Below, piece by piece: positions 29,716 through 38,279 of a stretch of 61,329 nucleotides of DNA; position 1 is the stretch's first letter; each line of letters opens with the position of its first letter. A program made the translations under genes and the position numbers. Source of the stretch: Mahella sp. (GTDB lineage Bacteria; Bacillota; Clostridia; Mahellales; Mahellaceae); assembly GCF_020054945.1 (NCBI RefSeq), contig NZ_JAIHAU010000004.1:72903-134231 (forward strand), read 5' to 3'. Under the pieces are notes generated by a model. It ran no database searches, had not been told where the DNA came from, and was given only the letters and a program-made list of their open reading frames with translations.

Positions 29716-30999
29716 TTAATAATCATACGTCAATACGTACCATACATTTCCGTACCATGTATGACCTGCAGGAGTACCATCAAGGGCGACGCCAAATAAA
29801 TTCTGGTAGTTTAATTTAAGCAAAGTTCCTTCACTCTTATACATAGCTGAATATTTTACTGTAAATGGATTAATTGCTAATCCTCCGTTCCTATTCCTAT
29901 CAAAATAATTATAATATAATTGATTGCTCTTGTTTCCGATTCCCTTTATGTGCGTATCACTGTATCCTTCCCACGTATATGAAAATGGCACACTCAATAG
30001 AGACCCTATAGAAAAAGTGTATTGACTTCCATTATCCAAATCCAATTCTCCTGTATCGGGAGCCCAATCGATAAGGATATCGCTCGAATAATAATTATCC
30101 AATTTTGCTTCAAACGCTCTTGTCGCATACGGAGGCCCCTCATTTAAAGCTGGGAAGGGATAAACTCGTGTGTTTGCCTCTATTATCAGATGATCATAAC
30201 TTGGCTCAACATCTCTTACATTATAAATTAAATAATCTGTAGTGTGTTTGCCGGCCTGTTTATCATAAAATGTGGTACCTGCAAAATAGAAGTCACCATA
30301 AAAAGTATAAGTTTGCCTTATTGAGGCTAAAAGCCGCGTATCGGTATTTTCAGCTACAACAGCAGTACGGGATAATACGGTTTTATATATATCATCTTCA
30401 TAATCATTTATTAAAGAAGGTATGTCTATATTCTTCAAATAAGTCTTTACCTCTTGTTTTAATTTGTCTTTATTCTGCCTTAAAGATATTATATCTTCGA
30501 TATTAACAAATGTATAGTCCCCTTTAGGCAATAAAATAATTAAAGGTGTAATGCTTGTGTATTCATCCTGCTTTAAATTAACATCCCCTTCAGAAGTCGT
30601 ATCTAATGGCTCCACTTTATCAATTTTATTTAAATCCTCCACATCAGTCATATTGTTATATTCTTTGATAAGCCGCTCATCTTTTTCACGCTCTATTGAG
30701 AATGGAAGTTTCATTTCTTTAAAAAATGGATATAATTCCACCATATCAATGTTTTCACCATAAATAGCAACAGGTATGTTTTTATTTAATTCATCTTTAA
30801 CTTTCTCTAAATCATTTATGCCTTTTACATCAAAATTATAAAGATATATATTCTTATATTCAGCAGTATCCTTTGATATTAGTGAGCCTGCAGAAGTCGT
30901 TGATCCTGTTACTGACGCTATGCTAGAACCGGATAGCGCGCTAATAATAGCAGCAATTAGCACTATAGCAAATAATAATATTTTTTTCTTTTTGATCAT
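29716..30999 (-). CDS. Secreted protein of unknown function
   Basis: 427 residues from the ATG preceded by GGGAGGG. The N-terminus KKKKILLFAIVLIAAIISALSG is a signal peptide. The middle (residues 30-210) is charged and helical. The C-terminal half (about 215-427) is rich in Tyr, Asn, Gly and Thr and alternates like a beta-rich domain (LLASIRQTYTFYGDFYF, TWYGNVWYVLTYDY at the end). No family recognised. Own TTGAAA-17-TACAAT promoter; it lies between small membrane genes and ends at an intron relic. Confidence 0.7.
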   Translation of the reverse strand: MIKKKKILLFAIVLIAAIISALSGSSIASVTGSTTSAGSLISKDTAEYKNIYLYNFDVKGINDLEKVKDELNKNIPVAIYGENIDMVELYPFFKEMKLPFSIEREKDERLIKEYNNMTDVEDLNKIDKVEPLDTTSEGDVNLKQDEYTSITPLIILLPKGDYTFVNIEDIISLRQNKDKLKQEVKTYLKNIDIPSLINDYEDDIYKTVLSRTAVVAENTDTRLLASIRQTYTFYGDFYFAGTTFYDKQAGKHTTDYLIYNVRDVEPSYDHLIIEANTRVYPFPALNEGPPYATRAFEAKLDNYYSSDILIDWAPDTGELDLDNGSQYTFSIGSLLSVPFSYTWEGYSDTHIKGIGNKSNQLYYNYFDRNRNGGLAINPFTVKYSAMYKSEGTLLKLNYQNLFGVALDGTPAGHTWYGNVWYVLTYDY

Positions 31000-31126
31000 C
31001 TTTATCCCTCCCTGTGGACTACTCAAGTTATCCCATTATTACCTGGAGAAATTACAAGCCTCGGAATAACAATATTTGTTACATCTTAAATCAGCTCATT
31101 AACATTGTTGCTTCTTTCTGATTCGG

Positions 31127-31155
31127 ATTGTATCATTGTATTTTTATAATTTCAA
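31127..31155 (-). promoter_or_regulatory. Promoter of the secreted-protein gene
   Basis: Minus-strand TTGAAA (31155-31150), 17-base spacer, TACAAT (31132-31127). A second TACAAT lies three bases upstream of the first. Confidence 0.55.
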
Positions 31156-31170
31156 TAGGAAGATATAATT

Positions 31171-31262
31171 AAAATGCATATTTATCTAACGAACCGCCGT
31201 ATACCAAACGGTACGTACGGTGGTATGAGCGGGAGGCGACTAGTCGCCGCCTCCTACTCGAT
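31171..31262 (+). mobile_element. Group II intron 3' end relic (domains V and VI), copy 1
   Basis: GAACCGCCGTA...TACGGTGGT forms the 9-bp lower stem, CG bulge and upper TACC/GGTA stem of a domain V (31191-31224). A second hairpin (GGCGAC-TA-GTCGCC) and the end CTACTCGAT resemble domain VI and an intron 3' end. It is only about 90 bp. The 20 bases upstream are shared with copy 2 at 35750. Confidence 0.65.
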
Positions 31263-31289
31263 TGCATTAGTTAAGCATTGACCTCAAGA

Positions 31290-31556
31290 TTAGCTTCCTT
31301 TTAAGAAACCCAGCAACGATAGCAACGAACCGAAAATCAAGAAAATAAATGCTATAAATAAAAGTAGTTCAGATCCTTGAAGTTCTTCTGACATGTCGAT
31401 ATAAACCAGAGTTAAAGGAATACTTATAATTATCCATTGAATACCAAAAAGGCTAAGCTTAACGGAATTTATGGACTTGAAGTTTTTTACCAAATAATAA
31501 ATGGAAACTATAAGCATAACTAGCAAAAATAGAATAAAAAATATTAAATACAACAA
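31290..31556 (-). CDS. Small membrane protein, three segments
   Basis: About 88 residues with three hydrophobic stretches (YLIFFILFLLVMLIVSIYYLV, LFGIQWIIISIPLTLVY and LLLFIAFIFLIFGSLLSLLGF, listed by their cores). A TTG with GGGAGG five bases upstream is the likely start; a GTG two codons earlier overlaps the site. No family recognised. Confidence 0.5.
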   Translation of the reverse strand: MLYLIFFILFLLVMLIVSIYYLVKNFKSINSVKLSLFGIQWIIISIPLTLVYIDMSEELQGSELLLFIAFIFLIFGSLLSLLGFLKGS

Positions 31557-31734
31557 ACTCACCTCCCAAATAATAAGTGCTTGTTAATGGAAATCAACAA
31601 AATTTCCAGTGACATTACACTCTGCGAACCCGTCTCCTAAGGTGTACACAACTTGTCAGCATTATCCATATCGTTCACTGCATGGCAGCAAGCTTTAGCT
31701 TACATTCCCCTATTCCCTTGCATTCTTTCTTTAA

Positions 31735-31830
31735 TAATCACCCAACGGAATCACCTCCAATGTTCTTCTATGGGTACTTTAGAAAACTCCGAAGGCGCTT
31801 AAAGGCTATGTTAAAGGCTCGACTGTTTAT
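31735..31830 (-). repeat. Repeat R2, copy 1
   Basis: Core on the minus strand encodes AFNIAFKRLRSF followed soon by a stop, then GGAGGTGATTCC. Copy 2 at 32005-32085 shares the core (AFNIDFKRLRSF), the stop and GGAGATGATTCC. The element is probably the end of an unidentified mobile element; it is present twice within 300 bp. Confidence 0.5.
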
Positions 31831-32004
31831 GCCTTGCCTCCAACATTCACCTTCTTGTCACCGCTCAAATCTCTTATATTAGTGATTCTTCTAGGTCATG
31901 ATATCATCCTCCGTTTTCTTCTCTCTATATATGAGAGTATCTTATGGCATAAAAGTTGCATTTTTTAAAAAATTTTTTTAACGAATTTTGATCCGCTTAC
32001 CAAG

Positions 32005-32085
32005 AAATGGAATCATCTCCAAATACAATTTAGACTACTCTCGGAAACTCCGAAGGCGTTTAAAATCTATGTTAAAAGCTGTACG
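32005..32085 (-). repeat. Repeat R2, copy 2
   Basis: Second copy of the repeat at 31735-31830, same orientation. Its open frame continues further upstream on the minus strand to about 32146 (KWLSKTDLEPNRFPTY), unlike copy 1, so the shared part is only the last 25 codons. Confidence 0.5.
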
Positions 32086-32356
32086 GACTACCCTATATGT
32101 TGGGAATCTATTGGGTTCCAAGTCCGTTTTAGAAAGCCATTTATTTTATAATTCCTTCTTTTTCAAAAATTTTCTTTGTCCGTTAAGGGGCTAAATAAAC
32201 TGTTTTCGCCATTCAATCACAAGATACTATCAACGTTCTTTTAAGCAAATAGTTCAAATATAGGAAATTGATACCACAAAACAGAATATTCCAAATAGCT
32301 TCGTTCAGGGGTAGCATAAAACTATATGGCACCGGCGAATGATTTATCTAATACGG

Positions 32357-33967
32357 CTATTTCATTTCTATACGCGTAAACAGTTTTTCTGCGATATACA
32401 GCAGCAGGACCAGTGCTACCGGCGTACCGGCGGCAAAAGCGTAAAATGCCGCAACCATGCTGTCCATGGCGACACCTACTATGATAGCCGGCAGTATGGC
32501 AGGTAGCATAGACAACGCCTGCACCGCCATGCGTATATAGGCGTACAACACATTTTTTGCATCATAGAACGGCAGGGCTATGTTTATCAGGACACCGCTA
32601 AAGAGGGTCATTATATCCACTGAACTTGAAAACAGCCATATCGCTAAAGCTTGATAGATGTTCAGCTTTGCCAGGATCCAAATGGGCAGGACGAGCGCGG
32701 CGTTCCTGATCACCGCCTTTGCAGACGAAATCGTATTGATCGCCAGGATTTTATACATCGGCCTTCCCGGCAGCGTATAAATGTATTGCTTTCGCAGCTC
32801 ATATTGCAAACCGACTGGCATGGCCTCTATAAGCGCCACATACATGACCGCATAAACTATAATGAAACCGGCTACATTGTTAAAATCCGCTGATGCTATA
32901 AAACCAAATATTATGCCGACAATCAGCAGGAGCAACTGATCCCAACCTAGTATCATAAACCTCGAGGCTCGCTTATTGGCCACTGCCTGTTTCCATATAA
33001 ACGCCCAAGGGCCCTTAGCGCTCCAACCCACATCCACATGCCTGCCTTTTTTCTTCGGTTCCTCGCTGCTAGCCGTTGTTTCAATGTTTCCGCTGGAAAC
33101 AGACTTAACCCATTCGGCAACGCCGATCGCCTCCTCATAATAGTCCACCGCGAAATGAACAGCTAGGACTACGATAATTATTGCAGTCGCAAGTAATCCT
33201 AAGAGCAGCGGCAGTGGCGACAATCCGGCTGTAAAAGGCGACATAATCAGGGCTTTTGCCCAGCCTATAACCGGTATATTCGAAAATACCGAGCCGTTGA
33301 CGGTTACAAGCAATCCTTCCAATATGCTGTCGGCTGTCAATGCCCCCCACGCTGTATATGCCAATAAACCTATGGTCATCAAGCGTATGGCGATTTTAAT
33401 GATCTTGCCTATACCAAAGCGATGAGACACTGAATATATGAAAAAATTCAACGCCGACCCCAATACCGATATGATTATTATAGTTATAACCGTATAAGCC
33501 AGCTTTGAGGCATTCATGGGCAACCCTGCCATCAACGATATGAAAGGCAGGTATATTATGGCAAGCAGTGCCAGATAAAGCGATGAGCCCATCTCTCTCA
33601 GCATGGACCATGCATATACCGTGCGCTGGCTGATAGGCGACGGAAATAGGAAATTAACATCGCCCATCGAGTATTGGCCAGGGGCGTATTTAACCGAAGC
33701 CTTATTCATACCACTAAAAAAAATCAATACGAGCAAAGCCATTACAGCCGCGCCTAAGGCATCCAAGCTCAAAGCCCACGGCACGGCGGGTTTATTCGAT
33801 CGGGCAAAAAAAATGGGCAAAAGCCAGACAAACTGTAGGCCGTATTGCAGTAAAAGTCCTACGAGCTTTCCCGGATGCCTAGCAGCATCGACTAGATAAT
33901 TTTTAAATTTGGCGAAATCCAAAAAGAATAAAACCCGCAGCTCTTTCCACACCTTATTGCTGCTCAT
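32357..33967 (-). CDS. ABC-2 type permease (pair B)
   Basis: 536 residues with about 11 hydrophobic segments and a charged loop (VSSGNIETTASSEEPKKKGRH, residues about 290-310). It overlaps the end of its ATPase gene by 14 bp. Similar in layout to the pair A permease. Substrate unknown. Confidence 0.83.
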   Translation of the reverse strand: MSSNKVWKELRVLFFLDFAKFKNYLVDAARHPGKLVGLLLQYGLQFVWLLPIFFARSNKPAVPWALSLDALGAAVMALLVLIFFSGMNKASVKYAPGQYSMGDVNFLFPSPISQRTVYAWSMLREMGSSLYLALLAIIYLPFISLMAGLPMNASKLAYTVITIIIISVLGSALNFFIYSVSHRFGIGKIIKIAIRLMTIGLLAYTAWGALTADSILEGLLVTVNGSVFSNIPVIGWAKALIMSPFTAGLSPLPLLLGLLATAIIIVVLAVHFAVDYYEEAIGVAEWVKSVSSGNIETTASSEEPKKKGRHVDVGWSAKGPWAFIWKQAVANKRASRFMILGWDQLLLLIVGIIFGFIASADFNNVAGFIIVYAVMYVALIEAMPVGLQYELRKQYIYTLPGRPMYKILAINTISSAKAVIRNAALVLPIWILAKLNIYQALAIWLFSSSVDIMTLFSGVLINIALPFYDAKNVLYAYIRMAVQALSMLPAILPAIIVGVAMDSMVAAFYAFAAGTPVALVLLLYIAEKLFTRIEMK

Positions 33968-34679
33968 CGGCCGTAACCTCCAAAAACAGATCCTCCAGCG
34001 TGCTGTCCGCGGACGCTTTCATTTGCTCCCTGAGTTCTTCTACGGTGCCTTCAGCTATCAATCTGCCGTTTTTCATCACCAATACCCTATCGCATAAGCT
34101 TTGCGCCGTATCGAGCATATGCGTACTTATGAGCAGTGTTTTGCCATCGGCTTTAAGATCAAAAAAGGCGTTCTTGAGCTGGCGCATTGCCCTGGGATCG
34201 ATGCCCACCAATGGTTCGTCGAACAGTAGAACGTCAGGATGATGCAGCAAGGCACAGCATATGGAAGTTTTTTGTTTCATGCCTTTAGATAGATGCGCCC
34301 CCAGTTCCGTTCGTTTATCGATGAGATCAAACCGCTCCAGCAGCGCTTTGGCTTCCTGCTCCCAATCAGCGAGGTTATAGGCCAGGGCTATAAACTTCAT
34401 ATGTTCCCATACAGTCAGCATATCGTATATATCCGGCGCCTCCGGGATATACGCCAGCCTGAAACGAGCCTTATCATCGCGGTGATCCAGCCCTCCTATG
34501 GTTACGCTGCCATCGTCCTTGCGCAGTAAACCGGCTATGCATTTGAGGGTAGTAGTTTTGCCGGCCCCATTAGGTCCCAACAGGCCTATAACCTGCCCTT
34601 CCTCCAGAGCAAAGGATATGCCGTCCACCGCTTTAGTCTTGCCAAAATACTTTTTAAGTTCGCGTACTTGCAAAACCAT
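33954..34679 (-). CDS. ABC transporter ATPase (pair B)
   Basis: 241 residues from an ATG with GAGG five bases upstream; a longer frame upstream has no good site. Walker A GPNGAGKTTT, signature LSKGMKQK, Walker B VLLFDEPLVGID and switch histidine LISTHMLD. Paralogous to the pair A ATPase. Coupled to the permease gene. Confidence 0.92.
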   Translation of the reverse strand: MVLQVRELKKYFGKTKAVDGISFALEEGQVIGLLGPNGAGKTTTLKCIAGLLRKDDGSVTIGGLDHRDDKARFRLAYIPEAPDIYDMLTVWEHMKFIALAYNLADWEQEAKALLERFDLIDKRTELGAHLSKGMKQKTSICCALLHHPDVLLFDEPLVGIDPRAMRQLKNAFFDLKADGKTLLISTHMLDTAQSLCDRVLVMKNGRLIAEGTVEELREQMKASADSTLEDLFLEVTADEQQ

Positions 34680-35036
34680 ATTGACCTCATCCCTTTCGAT
34701 CAACATTAATGCCGATATCATTTTACCACGCAAATACATTTTTGGCAACAGTATTTCCCACAGCAAGCCAACCCACAGCCGGCTTGAAATATATGCGCCG
34801 AAAGTTCACTCCCCTCGCTTTGGCAGCGGCCAACACCTCTTTAGCAAGGTCAGGCGGTTTTGAGTATCTACGACGACTTTTCCCATGGATGGAATGTTAT
34901 ATTTATCAATACCACGGAAACTACTGCGCCGGCGACCAATGGGAGAAAAATTGACAATCCCCTCGGTAAAGAGATAGTAAAGGGTAAATAAAAAAACACT
35001 AATATTAACCAGTGTGAAATAAACTTCATTTTTTTC
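34680..35036. other. Intergenic region between ABC pair B and the XRE operon
   Basis: No convincing gene. A minus-strand frame encoding a hydrophobic 53-residue stretch (34868-35029) lacks a good ribosome-binding site and its start abuts the XRE promoter, so it is not called. The plus-strand reading has no site either. Confidence 0.4.
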
Positions 35037-35098
35037 TTGACAAACAAAATAAACTGTGATAACATGAAGCTAGCTTCATAAGAAGTTTGCTTCATGTT
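35037..35098 (+). promoter_or_regulatory. Promoter and operator of the XRE operon
   Basis: TTGACA (35037-35042), 17-base spacer, extended -10 TGATAACAT (TAACAT at 35060-35065). Over it lie a perfect 16-bp palindrome ATGAAGCTAGCTTCAT (35064-35079) and a 10-bp inverted repeat AACATGAAGC/GCTTCATGTT (35061-35070, 35089-35098). Three ATGAAGC half-sites suggest autorepression. Confidence 0.75.
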
Positions 35099-35114
35099 AT
35101 TAAGGAGGTAGATA

Positions 35115-35345
35115 ATGAAAACAAAAGTAAAAGAATTGCGTACCCGTGCCAAGATGACACAACAGCAGTTAGCTGATTTAGTTCATGTATCGGCAAGAAC
35201 AATAATTTCCATTGAAAAAGAGCAATATAGTCCATCACTTATGTTGGCGTATCGATTAGCCGAGGTGTTCAATACAACAGTAGAGGATTTATGTTGCCTT
35301 GAAGAAAATAAAAAATTGGAGGATGAGCGATATGAAAAGAATTAA
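35115..35345 (+). CDS. XRE-family repressor
   Basis: 76 residues, a single Cro/C1 helix-turn-helix (TQQQLADLVHVSARTIISIEKEQYSPSL, of which QQLADLVHVSARTI is the core). Similar short proteins pair with small membrane proteins in Firmicutes. AAGGAGGT lies upstream of the ATG. It probably represses its own operon through the ATGAAGC sites. Confidence 0.9.
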   Translation: MKTKVKELRTRAKMTQQQLADLVHVSARTIISIEKEQYSPSLMLAYRLAEVFNTTVEDLCCLEENKKLEDERYEKN

Positions 35346-35751
35346 AAACACCAGAGCCTTTATTGTAGGTATTATTGCCGCAGTCATTGCTGCCATCTGC
35401 TTTGCTGCAAATCTTCTCGATGGAATTGAGCTCCGTTTTCTTGTTAGTGGATTTTGGGCGCTTGCATGGTCTGCGATGAGCTTTTATTTTGCTTTTTCAA
35501 AAAAAGGGTTGACGGAAAGCGTTTCAGATAGTATAGATGAACGAGATCAGTACATCACAATGAAAAGTGGTAAAATGGCGCTTCAAATTTTGAATTATAT
35601 TCTATGGGGAGGTGGCCTTATTAGTAGTACTTTGTATGGAATATTCCGCCAGCCGATTTTCATGATTGTAGCAGCTACTTTGTGCGCTGTTATACTTACG
35701 CTATTTATTATTATATTGAGTGTCAATATATACTATGAAAAACATAACTAA
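35332..35751 (+). CDS. Membrane protein cotranscribed with the XRE repressor
   Basis: 139 residues from the ATG with GGAGG nine bases upstream, overlapping the XRE gene by 14 bp. Four hydrophobic segments (AFIVGIIAAVIAAICF, LRFLVSGFWALAW, ILNYILWGGGLI, LCAVILTLFIIILSV). The loop SDSIDERDQYITMKSGKMA resembles the DUF2178/DUF3796-like small membrane proteins found with XRE regulators. Function unknown. A group II intron relic starts right after its stop. Confidence 0.75.
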   Translation: MKRIKNTRAFIVGIIAAVIAAICFAANLLDGIELRFLVSGFWALAWSAMSFYFAFSKKGLTESVSDSIDERDQYITMKSGKMALQILNYILWGGGLISSTLYGIFRQPIFMIVAATLCAVILTLFIIILSVNIYYEKHN

Positions 35752-35832
35752 AACGCATATTTATCTACCGAACCGCCGTATACCAAGCGGTACGTACGGT
35801 GTATGAGAGGGCGGCGGCTAATCGCCGCCTCC
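35750..35832 (+). mobile_element. Group II intron 3' end relic (domains V and VI), copy 2
   Basis: Shares TTTATCTA-CGAACCGCCGTATACC and the TACGTACGGTG arm with copy 1 at 31171-31262, with one G lost after domain V. The domain VI-like hairpin is GGCGGC/GCCGCC. The expected 3' end CTACTCGAT is replaced by the 22-bp sequence shared with 31634-31655. Confidence 0.6.
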
Positions 35833-35855
35833 GAAGGTGCACAGAACTTGACTGT

Positions 35856-37709
35856 TCAAGCTATCTCGGCCATTATCCTTTCTACCATATCATACCGTCC
35901 AAACGGCGGCATCATATAGACACCGCTAACCATGCCGCGGCATTGCTTTATCAGCTCGGCTGCTATAGCCACACCTTCGTCCAGAGCCTTATCGCCGGCA
36001 TCTTTCATGCGCTGGCGTATGTCAGGTGGTATGGTTATGCCCGGCACCTCATTATGTAAAAACTCCGCATGTTTGTAACTCCTGAGCGGCAATACACCCA
36101 TAAGGACCGGTATATTATAACCGGCTATGTTCTTTACCATTTTTTCAACGGTTTGTATATCATATACGGGTTGCGTCTGTATGAAGTTAGCACCATTTTC
36201 GATTTTTTTGTTCAATTTCTCAAGCTCTGCACCGAGATCATCAGCATTGGGATTAAAGGCTACACCTATAGCAAAATTTGTGCTGCCCTCCAGGATATTG
36301 CCCATATAGTCGCGGCCTCGATTCAAGGAATCCAATATATATACCAGCCCCTCCGATGTTATATCGAAAACACCCGTGGCCTTGGGGTGATCCCCGATAG
36401 AAGGCGGGTCCCCTGTTAACGCCAGCACATTGTTTATGCCAAGAACAGCCGCGCCTATAAGCTCGGATTGGATACCTATAAGATTCCTGTCCCTACAGGT
36501 GAAATGCAATATAGCATCCAATCCCACCTCCTGTTTTATACGTGTCGCCAGCGCTATAGGGCTTACCCTTACCCTCGCCATAGGGCTGTCGGCTATATTT
36601 ACAGCATCCACACCGCATGACTTCAAGGCGCGTGCAGCTGCCAATTCTTTTTCTATATGAGTACCTTTAGGCGGATCCATTTCCACCGTCACGACAAATT
36701 TTTGTTCTATCTTTTCCAAAATATTGCCAGCCTTTGCAATGCCAGGCTGCGTCGATTCCTGTCGGTTTGTTTCCACCGTAATCATACCGTCCTGCTCGGC
36801 GGTCGTATTCGCTGCTTCAAGCCTCGCGTTTTCGTCCAATACTCTGCGCATCGCCGCTATATGCTGCGGTGTAGTGCCACAGCAACCACCTATTATATTT
36901 ACTTTGAGTTTAATATAGTCCTTTACATACGATGCAAAGTAATCGGCCTTGGCTTTGTATTGAAGCCGGCCTTGCGCATAACAGGCAAAACCCGCGTTTG
37001 GCTGTATGGATAAGAATTTAGTGCCATCGATGTATTCCGCAATGAATTTCATGAATTCCACCATGTCGCGCGGGCCGCTGCCACAGTTTAGGCCGACTAC
37101 ATCAGCGTCGCAATGCTTTAGAAACTCCGCCACACTCTGCAGGCTTTCTCCGGAAGAATCAAAGCCATCGGGCAATAAAGAAAATTGACATATCACAGGA
37201 ATATCGGCAACGTCCTTGGCGGCTTTTATAGCCATTTCAGCCTCGAGCGTGCTGCCCATGGTCTCGGCTATGATAGCATCAACGCCCTCGCCGCACAATG
37301 CCTCTATCTGCTCTCTATAGGCTTCATAAATATCACCGCAGTTCGTTTCGTTCACCGGCACCATCGGTATGCCTATAGGCCCGACCGAACCTAAAATCCA
37401 AATGTTATCGCCTGCCGCCTGCTTGGCCAATTTCACCGCTTGCCGGTTTATGTCGGCTACTTTATCTCCTAAACCATAAGCAGCTAGTTTAAATCTATTG
37501 GCCCCAAACGTATTGGTCTCTATTATGTCCGCACCAGCACTTATATAATCCTTGTGCAAGGTCAGCACCATATCAGGCTGCGATATGTTCACATACTCAA
37601 GGCATGCTTCACTATCAGCCCCGCGCTCACGCAGCATGGTCCCCATAGCGCCGTCGCACAACAAGGTTTTATTTTTAAGCGCGGTTAAAAAATCTTTTTC
37701 TTTTCTCAT
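35856..37709 (-). CDS. yitJ: Homocysteine S-methyltransferase / methylenetetrahydrofolate reductase fusion
   Basis: 617 residues from the ATG overlapping the udg stop (ATGA). N-terminal half (1-310): betaine/Hcy methyltransferase with zinc ligands in VVGLNCGSGP and GGCCGTTPQHI, and LLCDGAMGTML at the start. C-terminal half (about 335-617): MetF barrel with TVEMDPPKGTH, LALTGDPPS and TQPVYD. This fusion occurs in Bacillus YitJ and many Clostridia and links methyl-THF formation to methionine. No S-box riboswitch is visible because the gene lies inside an operon. Confidence 0.92.
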   Translation of the reverse strand: MRKEKDFLTALKNKTLLCDGAMGTMLRERGADSEACLEYVNISQPDMVLTLHKDYISAGADIIETNTFGANRFKLAAYGLGDKVADINRQAVKLAKQAAGDNIWILGSVGPIGIPMVPVNETNCGDIYEAYREQIEALCGEGVDAIIAETMGSTLEAEMAIKAAKDVADIPVICQFSLLPDGFDSSGESLQSVAEFLKHCDADVVGLNCGSGPRDMVEFMKFIAEYIDGTKFLSIQPNAGFACYAQGRLQYKAKADYFASYVKDYIKLKVNIIGGCCGTTPQHIAAMRRVLDENARLEAANTTAEQDGMITVETNRQESTQPGIAKAGNILEKIEQKFVVTVEMDPPKGTHIEKELAAARALKSCGVDAVNIADSPMARVRVSPIALATRIKQEVGLDAILHFTCRDRNLIGIQSELIGAAVLGINNVLALTGDPPSIGDHPKATGVFDITSEGLVYILDSLNRGRDYMGNILEGSTNFAIGVAFNPNADDLGAELEKLNKKIENGANFIQTQPVYDIQTVEKMVKNIAGYNIPVLMGVLPLRSYKHAEFLHNEVPGITIPPDIRQRMKDAGDKALDEGVAIAAELIKQCRGMVSGVYMMPPFGRYDMVERIMAEIA

Positions 37710-38275
37710 GCATCCAATCCTTCTGCAAGGTATTTTTCTTTTATCAGAATAAAATCCTCCCACGCCGGCTTTTTTTTGCTCGGATCCCGCAATATCGCTG
37801 CCGGGTGAAAGGTCGCAATAAAATAATAGCCTTTGCGCTCTATCCATTGTCCCCTTTGCTGAGTTATCTTAAAATCGGGGTCTATCAGGTTTTTGGCTGC
37901 CGTAGCGCCCAGGCATACTATTATCTTCGGTTTTATTATAGCCACCTGATTGCGCAGATACGGCAGGCATGCCTTGGCTTCGCTCGGTGTGGGAACGCGG
38001 TTTTGAGGCGGGCGGCATTTGACTACATTAGCTATATATACCTCCGAACGTTTTATCCCTATAGCTTCCAGCATATTATCCAGCAATTGGCCGGCCCTTC
38101 CGACAAATGGCCGGCCTTGCAGGTCTTCATCCTTGCCCGGCCCTTCCCCTACAAACATCAGGCGGGCATTTAAGTCGCCTTCACCGAACACCGTATGCGT
38201 ACGGCTTTGCGCCAATGGGCATTTGGTACAATTAGCTACCTCTTCCATCAAAGGTTTAAGCTTTAGCAATGCCAT
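37706..38275 (-). CDS. udg: Uracil-DNA glycosylase, family 4 (4Fe-4S)
   Basis: 189 residues. CTKCPL (C16, C19) with two later cysteines (VVKCRPP, EAKACLPYL) hold an Fe-S cluster. The active site motif is VGEGPGKDEDLQGRPFVG, recognisable as GEGPG-DED, and the C-terminal motif ATFHPAA. Removes uracil arising from cytosine deamination. It starts four bases after the rho stop codon and is coupled to the downstream fusion gene. Confidence 0.94.
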   Translation of the reverse strand: MALLKLKPLMEEVANCTKCPLAQSRTHTVFGEGDLNARLMFVGEGPGKDEDLQGRPFVGRAGQLLDNMLEAIGIKRSEVYIANVVKCRPPQNRVPTPSEAKACLPYLRNQVAIIKPKIIVCLGATAAKNLIDPDFKITQQRGQWIERKGYYFIATFHPAAILRDPSKKKPAWEDFILIKEKYLAEGLDA

Positions 38276-38279
38276 CGTC

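Larger units (their letters stand above)
31557..32356. other. 800-bp intergenic region rich in repeats
   Basis: No intact gene. It holds a 22-bp sequence shared with 35829-35850 (19 of 22 identical), two copies of a repeat of about 70 bp, and AT-rich sequence. It looks like decayed mobile DNA between the accessory island and ABC pair B. Confidence 0.5.

Noticed and set aside
34868-35152. Minus-strand gene for a small hydrophobic protein
   Set aside because: No ribosome-binding site at either plausible start, and its 5' part covers the XRE promoter and operator.
24854-35850. Prophage or integrative conjugative element
   Set aside because: No integrase, phage structural, relaxase or conjugation genes and no attachment repeats flanking the region.
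35710-35860. S-box riboswitch for the methyltransferase-MTHFR fusion
   Set aside because: This side is downstream of the gene; its 5' end overlaps udg, leaving no leader.
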